Shown piece after piece: positions 1 through 6,719 of a stretch of DNA of 22,385 nucleotides. The translations under genes were made by a program, and so were the position numbers. Under the pieces are notes generated by a model. The model worked only from the letters and a program-made list of their open reading frames with translations, had not been told where the DNA came from and did not search any database. Where the stretch lies: contig DLRK01000203.1 in NCBI GenBank assembly GCA_002501065.1, positions 1 to 22,385 of the forward strand, in the 5' to 3' direction. Positions within the stretch are counted from its first letter, which is position 1, and every line of letters starts with the position of its first letter. This stretch comes from Akkermansiaceae bacterium UBA7890 (GTDB lineage: Bacteria; Verrucomicrobiota; Verrucomicrobiia; Verrucomicrobiales; Akkermansiaceae).

Positions 1-84
1 ATCTCTCATAGCATTCATCTTCGCATGGGGTGTCTGAACTTTTTTGCCCGTGCCTCACGAAAGGGTGCGGAGGAGGCTCAGGGA

Positions 85-1353
85 TTACCCAGAGGGCTCC
101 AAGGTCCAGTTCTCGGCGTATTTCCTGGCGTGGATTGGAGACAGGTGGCTGTAGGTCCTTGCCGCGAGGATGCCCCCGTCGCAGTGCCCAAGAGCAGCTG
201 CGACAGCCGCCCAGTCGTATCCCTGGCGTACGCACTGGCTGGCAAAGAAATGCCTCAGGCCGTGGAGAGTGAGGTGTCTCAGTCCCAGACGTTGGCATGC
301 CTGTGCCAGGGCCTTGCGCGGGGACTTTACCGCGAGGATGCGGTCTGATTCCCTGAGTGGATCGGGGCTGACTCTCACCCGTAGCCATCTGCCGGCACCA
401 TTCGGCCTGCGGGTGTAACCGGTCTCCCGGATGCGTTGCAGCGCTTTCAGGGCCGGCTTGGTGAGACAGACGTAGGGATCGAACTTGTCGTTACTTTTCA
501 AACGGGAAGGCAGGTGAAGAATTCCACGGTCCCAGTCCACGTCTTTCCAGGACAGTTGATTGGCCTCGCTAGTCCGCAGTCCGGTGCAGCCCACAAAAAG
601 GATCCAGTTCGCACTGTGGTGGCCGCATTGGTAGGTGCTGTTGGTTCTCACGTCCTCCACGAGCCGGACGAACTCCTCAACCTCGGGGACCCGGACCCTG
701 GTGTCCTCTCCGCGCTGGAGGCGCCGCTCGCGCTCCTGGCCCTGGGCCGTGCGGGTTGGAATGTGCCAGTCAGGGACGTTAGCGATGAGGTGCTCCTGCT
801 TCGCGAGGGCAAACAGCTTGCGCCACATCACCCATTGGGACTTCGTAGCGGACAACCCGTAGGTCTTGAATGCGTGGACGAACCACTCTTCACAACAGGA
901 GGCATCAAACCTGTCGATCCTTCTGCTGAGCAGGCGCTTGGGACAGGCACCCTTCCCGGAGCCCTTGAACCCGCGGAGGATCATTTCGACGTTACCCAGG
1001 TAGCCATTCAGGGTTCTGGGTTTCTGTGTCCCACGCATGATGTGGGCCCGCGCGTGCTCCCAGTAGTCTCCCACGGTCGGGATCTTCCCAGGCGACCTGG
1101 TATTGGCGACACTGATTGATTCCTGGTGATACCTGCGAACCGCGACCTTCTTGTCGGTGGTGTGGAGGTTGATCCACCGGCCATTGCCCCCTTTCTGGCT
1201 GCGCAGGTAATACCAGTCCATGCCGTCCTTGAGATGCTTGGTGTAGAGCCCCCGGTAGCCCGGAACCCGTTGGGCGCTGTTTCCCGTTGAGCAGCCGTTC
1301 ATCCTCTCCCCGCGCCCGCCAGCGCCCTCATTTGCCTCGGCCGAATATGCCAT
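85..1353 (-). CDS. Tyrosine recombinase / integrase
   Basis: Site-specific recombinase of the phage integrase (XerC/D-like) family, expected to cut and rejoin DNA through a 3'-phosphotyrosyl intermediate. In the 422-residue frame, residues about 85-195 look like an alpha-helical core-binding domain and 220-415 like the catalytic domain. The catalytic set is complete: Arg260 in GCTGLRTSEA, His364 and Arg367 in HGLRH, His390 in LGH and the nucleophile Tyr401 in RTYSHL. The stop is TAA. The start is uncertain. ATG at 1353 has GGAGGA almost abutting it; a second in-frame ATG at 1302 has GGGGAGAGG directly before it. The protein is reconstructable without frameshift, so the enzyme is probably intact. 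The gene is transcribed away from the adjacent tRNA-Leu, and its 5' region contains a 9-mer repeat cluster that could bind the integrase, an excision factor or a repressor. The specific element type cannot be named from this gene alone. Confidence 0.93.
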   Translation of the reverse strand: MAYSAEANEGAGGRGERMNGCSTGNSAQRVPGYRGLYTKHLKDGMDWYYLRSQKGGNGRWINLHTTDKKVAVRRYHQESISVANTRSPGKIPTVGDYWEHARAHIMRGTQKPRTLNGYLGNVEMILRGFKGSGKGACPKRLLSRRIDRFDASCCEEWFVHAFKTYGLSATKSQWVMWRKLFALAKQEHLIANVPDWHIPTRTAQGQERERRLQRGEDTRVRVPEVEEFVRLVEDVRTNSTYQCGHHSANWILFVGCTGLRTSEANQLSWKDVDWDRGILHLPSRLKSNDKFDPYVCLTKPALKALQRIRETGYTRRPNGAGRWLRVRVSPDPLRESDRILAVKSPRKALAQACQRLGLRHLTLHGLRHFFASQCVRQGYDWAAVAAALGHCDGGILAARTYSHLSPIHARKYAENWTLEPSG

Positions 1354-1422
1354 TCCTCCAGAGTAGCCACCCCTGTCCGAACTATTCGGGATGGGGTGGG
1401 CCCTGGTGGGGTGCGGGCCTGA

Positions 1423-1458
1423 CGATTACTGTTTGAGCAGTAATCGGAGCAGTAATCG
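1423..1458. repeat. 9-mer repeat cluster between integrase and tRNA
   Basis: The 9-mer CGATTACTG occurs once on the plus strand at 1423-1431 and twice on the minus strand at 1438-1446 and 1450-1458. The two minus-strand copies are part of a perfect 12-bp tandem repeat (1435-1446 and 1447-1458). The first and second copies form an inverted repeat with a 6-base spacer. There is no T-run after the hairpin in the direction of tRNA transcription, so it does not look like a terminator. The position suggests an integrase arm-type or excision-factor site, or an operator for the integrase gene; which of these is not decided by sequence. Confidence 0.6.
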
Positions 1459-1522
1459 GAATAACTTTCCCCCTGTGCGGACGGTGCCGCCAGGACCCCT
1501 AAGGCACTGAAAAAAAGGAACA

Positions 1523-1605
1523 TACCGGGAACAGGACTCGAACCTGCACGTCCAGGGGACACCTGATCCTAAATCAGGCGCGTCTACCAATTCCGCCATC
1601 CCGGC
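1523..1605 (-). tRNA. tRNA-Leu, anticodon UAG
   Basis: The minus strand folds as a class II tRNA. The acceptor 5' strand GCCGGGA pairs with TCCCGGT, with one G-U pair at the top. The D region has GGTAGAC. The anticodon stem CCTGA/TCAGG encloses loop TTTAGGA, giving anticodon UAG (reads CUA). A long variable arm (TGTCC/GGACG) and a T arm GCAGG-TTCGAGT-CCTGT follow. The discriminator base is A and the 3' CCA is not encoded (TATG follows), so CCA must be added enzymatically. A run of seven T (1516-1510 on the minus strand) lies just downstream and may help termination. The gene is also the likely attachment site of the neighbouring element, which leaves the tRNA intact. Confidence 0.95.
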
Positions 1606-1615
1606 ATTGGGGGGC

Positions 1616-1643
1616 AGGCTAGGAGGTGGGCGGGAAATGACAA
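1616..1643 (-). promoter_or_regulatory. Candidate promoter of tRNA-Leu
   Basis: On the minus strand, TTGTCA (1643-1638, five of six to the sigma-70 -35 consensus) is followed after 16 bases by TAGCCT (1621-1616, a weak -10). Transcription would start a few bases before the tRNA 5' end. The housekeeping sigma factor in this window has canonical DNA-binding regions, so consensus boxes are relevant. The weak -10 keeps confidence low. Confidence 0.3.
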
Positions 1644-1680
1644 GGCATTGGGAGGGGAGAGGCCCGGATTTCCCGGGGCT

Positions 1681-2865
1681 TCAGGAGGGGCAGGGAAAGG
1701 AGAGCCCGGAACTGGTGGCGCCCTGGGAGAATTCGAGGACGTGGAAGCGGGAGCCGAAGAAGGCCGGGTGGGTCAGGGTCTGAAACTGGCGTAGGAAATC
1801 CCGGTTGCCCTCCCCGGGGGACAGGTCGCGGAGCAGGTCGTGGGCGAGGTGGACGAGGTAGCTCTCCTGGCGGGCGGAGCCGAGGGACTGCAGGCCGGCG
1901 GTGGCGGCCGCTTCCCGCACCGTGGTGAAGTCGAGGTGGACGGTGAGGTCGCGTTGGCCCGGGGTGTCGAGGGGGTCGTCCCCGGCCTGGTGGTGGGCGT
2001 AGGTCTGCAGGGTGCCCTCGGTGCGGTCGGGGTGGTAGTAGTCTTCGCGCTCGAAGCCGTAGTCGATGAAGAGGAGGAGGGCGTCTTCGAAGACCCCGGC
2101 CAGTTCGCGGAAGAAGGGGCCCAGCTGGAGGCACACCTCGGTGGAGTAGCCGTCCGGAAGGCCGGAAGGGAGGGTCGCCAGGTGCTGCCGGAGGTCGCCC
2201 CCGGGAACCGGGGTCTCGGTCCAGGACAGGCTGTCATTTTCAAGGGTGACGAGGCGCTCGTTCCATGCCCCGCCGGAGGAGCGCACGAGGTGCACGGGCA
2301 GGGCGTCGAGGACTTCGTTGGCGAGGATCACCCCCCGTTTGGCCCGGTGGTCCGCGGGAGAGGCCACGATGTCGAGGCGAGCCTCTTGGGCAGCGGAGAA
2401 GCGGGCGGCGAGGGCCTCGCGCTTGCGGGCATTGTGTTCGCAGACGGTGTAGTGGAGGGCGCGGTGGAAGTCGGCGTCCCTGCGGCGGGCGGCCTGCAGG
2501 ATATCGAGGGCCAGGGAGCCGTCCTCGGGACCCAGTTCGAGGACCGGGAGGGAGGCCGGACGGCCGTGGACGTCCCAGGCCTGGTGGAGCCGGACGGCGA
2601 GGAGGCGGCCGAAGGCCGGGCCCACGCTCACACTGGTGGCGAAATCGCCCGTGCGACCGATCCGGGTGCGGGCGGGGTTGCTGTAGTAGCCATGCTCCCC
2701 GTGGTAGAGGGCCAGTTCCATGAAGCGGGGAAAGGGGAGGGGGCCTTCCTGTTCAATGAGGGGGCGCAGGACATGGTCCAATAGAGGGATTGCCCCGATC
2801 CCGGAAGAGGGGTAATTTTCCGGGACAGGGTGCTTACAGGGCCGGCTTGGATCCCTCGATTCCAT
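1681..2865 (-). CDS. MidA/NDUFAF7-family (DUF185) SAM-dependent methyltransferase
   Basis: Class I SAM-dependent methyltransferase of the MidA family (COG1565). The mitochondrial member NDUFAF7 methylates an arginine of a complex I subunit; bacterial substrates are less clear. Family signatures run in order: GPLPFPRFMELALYHGEHGY (41-60), GDFATSVSVGPAFGRLLA (73-90), the SAM motif region at 108-121, ANEVLDALPVHLV, LFIDYGFEREDYY, and GTLQTYAHHQ with DLTVHLDFT. Length (394 residues) is normal. Motif I reads ELGPEDGS (110-117), where the family usually has a glycine at the fourth residue and GPGxG; Glu114 is unusual. The ATG at 2865 shares a CCATGG palindrome with the divergent PBP start. A TTG at 2781 (residue 29), closer to where family similarity begins, is an alternative start that would leave a normal 82-bp divergent promoter region. 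No NADH dehydrogenase gene is nearby. Confidence 0.88.
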   Translation of the reverse strand: MESRDPSRPCKHPVPENYPSSGIGAIPLLDHVLRPLIEQEGPLPFPRFMELALYHGEHGYYSNPARTRIGRTGDFATSVSVGPAFGRLLAVRLHQAWDVHGRPASLPVLELGPEDGSLALDILQAARRRDADFHRALHYTVCEHNARKREALAARFSAAQEARLDIVASPADHRAKRGVILANEVLDALPVHLVRSSGGAWNERLVTLENDSLSWTETPVPGGDLRQHLATLPSGLPDGYSTEVCLQLGPFFRELAGVFEDALLLFIDYGFEREDYYHPDRTEGTLQTYAHHQAGDDPLDTPGQRDLTVHLDFTTVREAAATAGLQSLGSARQESYLVHLAHDLLRDLSPGEGNRDFLRQFQTLTHPAFFGSRFHVLEFSQGATSSGLSFPCPS

Positions 2866-5353
2866 GGCGAAACAGAAAAAGAAAAACCGACGAAAGCGTC
2901 GTTTTTACAAGCGCAAACGGCTGTGGATCTTTCTCCTGCTCTGCATGTTGGCGGGGGTGGTGGGCCTGCGCGAAGCCAATGAACGGCTCCAGCCCTACAA
3001 GGAGCAGGCCGCGCAGATCGACATTTCGACCATCGATGATGTTGAGATCCCGAGCCTTATCATGGACCACAAGGGCCGGGAAATCGGGCGCATGTTCGTG
3101 GAAAACCGCAGCAAGGTTTCCCTCGAGAAAGTGCCCCAGAAACTGATTGATGCCCTCATCGCGCAGGAGGACCAGCGTTTCTTCAAGCACGACGGGGTGG
3201 ACCAGATCGGGGTGGCACGGGCGATCTGGCTCAACCTGAAGGCGGGGGCAGTGACCCAGGGTGCGAGTACGATCACGATGCAGCTGGCACGCAACGCGTT
3301 CGACCTGAAGTCCAGGGTGAAGGCCCAGGGCCAGACCGGCATCGAGCGCAAGATCGTGGAGGCTTTCCTGGCCCTGCGTATCGAACGGCACCTCATGGAC
3401 TCGATCGCGGCAGACTATCCCGATGAAGGGGAGTGCAAGGCGCGGATGAAGAGGATGGTGCTGGAGTATTACCTCAACCGCATTCCCTTCGGCCATGGCT
3501 ACTACGGGGTGCGATCCGGAGCGCTGGGGTATTTCGGGAAGGAGCCCATGGCCCTCACCATCGAGGAGTGCGCCTCGCTGGTGGCCTGTGTGAAGAACCC
3601 CACCAGGATCTCGCCTCTCGCCAACAGGGCGACGAACCGCAAGGCACGGGATCACGTTCTCAACCGGATGCTCGCCGAGGAGATGATCACGGAGTCCGAG
3701 TGGATGAAGCTCTCCAGCAAGCCGGTGGTGGTGAATCCCAAGCCGCTGCGAAAGGGCAAGTCGCACCTCTACGAGATCGTGGATGACATCGCGCTGGAGA
3801 AGGTGGGGATCGAGGCGATGTCGCGGGGTGGGTTCCGGATCTACACCACCATCGACCGGGATGTCCAGAACCGGGCGGAGCAAAGCCTGCAGGCGCACCT
3901 CGCACGGATTGAGGACCGGCCGGAATACCGCCACCCGAAGCACAGCGAGTTCAAGGCGGCCCCGGGCAAGGTGCCCGCTTACCTCCAGAGTGCGGCTCTC
4001 ATGATCGACTCGGATACGGGCAACGTGCTGGCCTACGTGGGAGGGCGGGACTACGCGCACTCGCAGTATGATTTCATCGAACTGGGCCGCCGTCCCTTCG
4101 GGACCACTTATCTGCCCGTCGTTTATGCGGCGGCCCTGGAATCCGGCCGCCATCCCTGCACCACGGTAAGGGATGAGGCGATGGATGCGCGGGCGGTCGC
4201 GGTGGGTGCCCAGGAAGGGATCCTGGGCGAGTGGGGAATGGAGGTTCTCAATCCGCAATACGAGGGCCGGATCTCAAGCGCGCGCGCGCTGGCCGCCTCC
4301 AAGCTGGCCGCTACCGTGCGCCTGGGGCGCGAATTGAGCCTGGAAGAGGTGGCGAATCAGGCCAGGGCCTTCGGCTTCCCGGTGGGCGAGGGAGAGCTTC
4401 TCACCCGGATGCTGCTTGGCTACGACTCGGTCTCACTCAAGGAGGCGGTGCGGGCTTATTCTGCTATTTCCCGCAAGGGCGTCCTGCCAGGTGACCTGCG
4501 CTATATCGAGCGGATCGAGAATGCGGACGGGGAGGTGGTCTACCAGGCGGATCCTGCCGAGAAGCCCGATACGGATCCTGCGTGTGACGAGATCACCGCC
4601 TACCAGATTCACGATATGCTGCGCGAGTCGCTGGGGAACGGCAATCTGGCCGCGGAAGCCTCCACGCTCAGGCAGCAGCCCTTCACCGGGGCGGTCAAGA
4701 CGGGAACCACTCATGAGTTCGCGGATGGCTGGTGCGTCGGCTACAACGGGAAAGTGGCTCTCGGGGTGTGGATTGGTTTTCACCAGGGCAAGGAAGCGAT
4801 CTATGAAAATGCCTTTGGACGTCAGCTGGTCTTCCCCCCCTGGTCGGAAGTGATGAACGTGGCGGAGGAAAGTTATCCCGGGACCGAAATCGAGTCACCG
4901 GAGGGGCTCTCGCTGGTCAAGGTGTGCAGTGAATCGGGACTGCGTGCCACCCGTTATTGTTATGAGTCGATGGAAGATCCGGTGAAGGGCAGGAGCTTTC
5001 GCTACACCGGGCACACTGAGCTGCTGCGGGCCGCCCGGAGGAAGCTCGGGCTGTGTGACATCCATGGAAAGGGGGGGATCGGAACCAATGAGGTCCTGGA
5101 ACGCTATGGTCCGCTCGCGGTGGAATCCGGCGACCAGCAACTCCTGCCCGTGGCGCCCATCGTGCCGCAGACCAGCGGATTGGTGGGAGAGGACCCCTAC
5201 AATTCGGAGCTGGTCAATCTGGAGGACACCAAGGGAGAGCTCAGCATATTCGTGAGGGGGCCGAGCCTGTTATTGGAGACCGAGATCCTGGGTGACGGTG
5301 ATGACGGGGTGCCCCTGCATCGCCCCCGGAAGATCGAGATCAAAACGGATTGA
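2864..5353 (+). CDS. Class A penicillin-binding protein with degenerate transpeptidase site
   Basis: Bitopic inner-membrane peptidoglycan synthase related to PBP1A (829 residues). A very basic cytoplasmic N-terminus is followed by one membrane anchor (about 20-36). The GT51 glycosyltransferase domain (about 60-250), which polymerises lipid II into glycan strands, looks intact: AQEDQRFFKHDG (catalytic Glu102), GASTITMQLARN, ERKIVEAFLALRIE, EYYLNRIPFGHGYYG. The transpeptidase domain (about 365-690) aligns through GGRDYAHSQYDF and FTGAVKTGTTHEFADGW. The catalytic SxxK is replaced by Thr414-Thr-Tyr-Leu417 (family GSxFKP reads GTTYLP) and SxN reads Ser479-Lys-Leu481; only KTG (612-614) survives. 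It is therefore probably a glycosyltransferase with a non-catalytic transpeptidase fold; this is inferred. A short Cys-containing C-terminal tail follows. The start ATG at 2864 lacks a clear ribosome binding site. The next gene begins 34 bp downstream, suggesting co-transcription. Confidence 0.93.
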   Translation: MAKQKKKNRRKRRFYKRKRLWIFLLLCMLAGVVGLREANERLQPYKEQAAQIDISTIDDVEIPSLIMDHKGREIGRMFVENRSKVSLEKVPQKLIDALIAQEDQRFFKHDGVDQIGVARAIWLNLKAGAVTQGASTITMQLARNAFDLKSRVKAQGQTGIERKIVEAFLALRIERHLMDSIAADYPDEGECKARMKRMVLEYYLNRIPFGHGYYGVRSGALGYFGKEPMALTIEECASLVACVKNPTRISPLANRATNRKARDHVLNRMLAEEMITESEWMKLSSKPVVVNPKPLRKGKSHLYEIVDDIALEKVGIEAMSRGGFRIYTTIDRDVQNRAEQSLQAHLARIEDRPEYRHPKHSEFKAAPGKVPAYLQSAALMIDSDTGNVLAYVGGRDYAHSQYDFIELGRRPFGTTYLPVVYAAALESGRHPCTTVRDEAMDARAVAVGAQEGILGEWGMEVLNPQYEGRISSARALAASKLAATVRLGRELSLEEVANQARAFGFPVGEGELLTRMLLGYDSVSLKEAVRAYSAISRKGVLPGDLRYIERIENADGEVVYQADPAEKPDTDPACDEITAYQIHDMLRESLGNGNLAAEASTLRQQPFTGAVKTGTTHEFADGWCVGYNGKVALGVWIGFHQGKEAIYENAFGRQLVFPPWSEVMNVAEESYPGTEIESPEGLSLVKVCSESGLRATRYCYESMEDPVKGRSFRYTGHTELLRAARRKLGLCDIHGKGGIGTNEVLERYGPLAVESGDQQLLPVAPIVPQTSGLVGEDPYNSELVNLEDTKGELSIFVRGPSLLLETEILGDGDDGVPLHRPRKIEIKTD

Positions 5354-5387
5354 GCAGGCTGGCGGACGGAAGTAGTTTACCGGGGCA

Positions 5388-6665
5388 ATGGCAGATCATC
5401 CGGAGGCGTCTCAGAGCGATTGGCATGGATACTCCTGTCCGGGGTGTCACACGCTTTTTCGTGTGAGGAGCGTATGCCGCGGAAGGCAGGTGGAGTGTCC
5501 CAATTGTGCGGGGGTGACACGTATTCCGGCACCGGACCCGGGTGGGCGGGCCGCCATTCCTCCCCCCGGGGCATCCGGCCCGAGGCAGGTGCGAGTTACA
5601 GTTACGGATGCGGATCCTGAAGAAGAGACCGCAATGAAGGGGTTCCGCATGCCCGAAGAAACGGGGGAGGGGAAGGAGGCTCCCGCCGAAGGGGGGCGCG
5701 TTCGGCGCAAGGTGATCAAGGCGGTGGACGGATCTGAAGAATTTGACTGGGAGTCGGAAGACGGGGGCGGTCGCTCTTCCGATCCGGAGACTCCGGGGTC
5801 CTTGCGTCCTATTCTGTTCGGTGGGCTGGCGGTTCTGATCCTGATGGTGGGAGTGGTGATTTCCATTGTGATTAATCAGGAGCTGATCAGCAAGGACCGG
5901 ACCACGGGGGAGGCAGTGGGACGGGAAGGCCGGGAGGTCTTCCGGCTCCCCGTGCGCGAGGGACCGGTCGGATCTGCCCTGGACATCCAGAATACGGATC
6001 TGAAAGCGGAGCTGGCTGAAATTGTGGAGATCGTGGAAAAGTTCCTGGGTGCTGGAACCGTGGAAGAGGTTCTCGCGGCCACCCGCCGGGACCCGGTACT
6101 GGAGCAGAAGATCAGGGACTATTACCGCACGCGCCGATTGACTCCTGTCGTGCCGAAGGCGATTGCCCCCGAGGGTCGCATGCTGAAGAGCCAGGGACTC
6201 TGGGCGGTTGATGTCCTGCTGCCCGATCACAGCATCAAACCGATCGCAGCCGAGCGTATGAATGATCGCTATGTCATCGACTGGGAGAGCTGGGTGGGCT
6301 ATTCCGAGGTGTCGTGGGAAGAGGTGCGGAAGATCCGGCCCACGGAGTCCGTCCTGTTCCGGGTGCTCTGCTCACCGGTCCAGTATTACAACTTTGGGTT
6401 CACGGATGATCGCAAGTGGCGCTCGTATCGACTGCAGTCACCGGACCGCAAGCACACGCTATATGGCTACGTCGAACGGCGCTCCATCCAGGAGAGCATG
6501 TTGACCCGGTATGATGCAAAACCAGATCAATCGCTTGCCTACATCCTGCGGATCCGCTTTGCAGATGAATCAGGTCCCGATCAGGTCATTATCGAAGAGG
6601 TCGTTGAATCCGGCTGGGTGAGGGCAGGTTCCAGTGAGCCCGCCCGGGTCCCGGCCGGGGAATGA
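5388..6665 (+). CDS. Zinc-ribbon single-pass membrane protein, function unknown
   Basis: I do not recognise a named family for the full protein (425 residues). The N-terminus has a CxxC...CxxC zinc ribbon (Cys17, Cys20, Cys37, Cys40, in CPGC and CPNC), resembling the short MJ0042-type ribbons found at the N-terminus of bacterial membrane proteins. A charged, Pro/Gly-rich linker (about 45-138) leads to one transmembrane helix at about 141-163. The C-terminal ~250 residues are soluble and predicted to be extracytoplasmic. They include a helical stretch near 195-235 and an aromatic-rich segment containing VIDWESWVGYSEVSW and SPVQYYNFGFTDD. By topology the ribbon would be cytoplasmic and the large domain periplasmic. 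It starts 34 bp after the PBP gene, so it may be co-expressed with peptidoglycan synthesis. The ATG at 5388 has only a weak upstream purine stretch. Confidence 0.85.
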   Translation: MADHPEASQSDWHGYSCPGCHTLFRVRSVCRGRQVECPNCAGVTRIPAPDPGGRAAIPPPGASGPRQVRVTVTDADPEEETAMKGFRMPEETGEGKEAPAEGGRVRRKVIKAVDGSEEFDWESEDGGGRSSDPETPGSLRPILFGGLAVLILMVGVVISIVINQELISKDRTTGEAVGREGREVFRLPVREGPVGSALDIQNTDLKAELAEIVEIVEKFLGAGTVEEVLAATRRDPVLEQKIRDYYRTRRLTPVVPKAIAPEGRMLKSQGLWAVDVLLPDHSIKPIAAERMNDRYVIDWESWVGYSEVSWEEVRKIRPTESVLFRVLCSPVQYYNFGFTDDRKWRSYRLQSPDRKHTLYGYVERRSIQESMLTRYDAKPDQSLAYILRIRFADESGPDQVIIEEVVESGWVRAGSSEPARVPAGE

Positions 6666-6719
6666 CTTCCCCGCCCATCGCATCCTCGTCATTCAAACCA
6701 CAAATCCCGTTTTCATCCC

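Larger units (their letters stand above)
1..1522. mobile_element. Edge of an integrated element at tRNA-Leu (partial)
   Basis: The only gene here is a tyrosine recombinase whose 5' end points towards the 3' end of a tRNA-Leu gene in the same orientation. Known integrative elements and phages often use tRNA 3' ends as attachment sites and leave the integrase next to the tRNA. I infer that the tRNA 3' end (about 1523-1545) is one attachment site. I see no second copy of that sequence within the window, so the other end would lie beyond position 1. No other phage or conjugation gene is visible. The boundary position and the activity of the element are inferred; a decayed or orphan integrase is also possible. 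Confidence 0.5.

Noticed and set aside
1299..1562. Small frame overlapping the integrase 5' end and the tRNA, with a signal-peptide-like start
   Set aside because: It runs through the tRNA-Leu gene and the repeat cluster; the hydrophobic stretch is a by-product of the T-run and flanking sequence.
1840..2784. Open frame of 314 codons antisense to midA
   Set aside because: Gly/Val/Glu-rich translation typical of an antisense shadow; the minus strand has all MidA motifs.
2834..4258. Open frame of 474 codons antisense to the PBP
   Set aside because: His/Leu/Arg-rich shadow of the PBP gene with no domain; the plus strand carries the conserved GT51 motifs.
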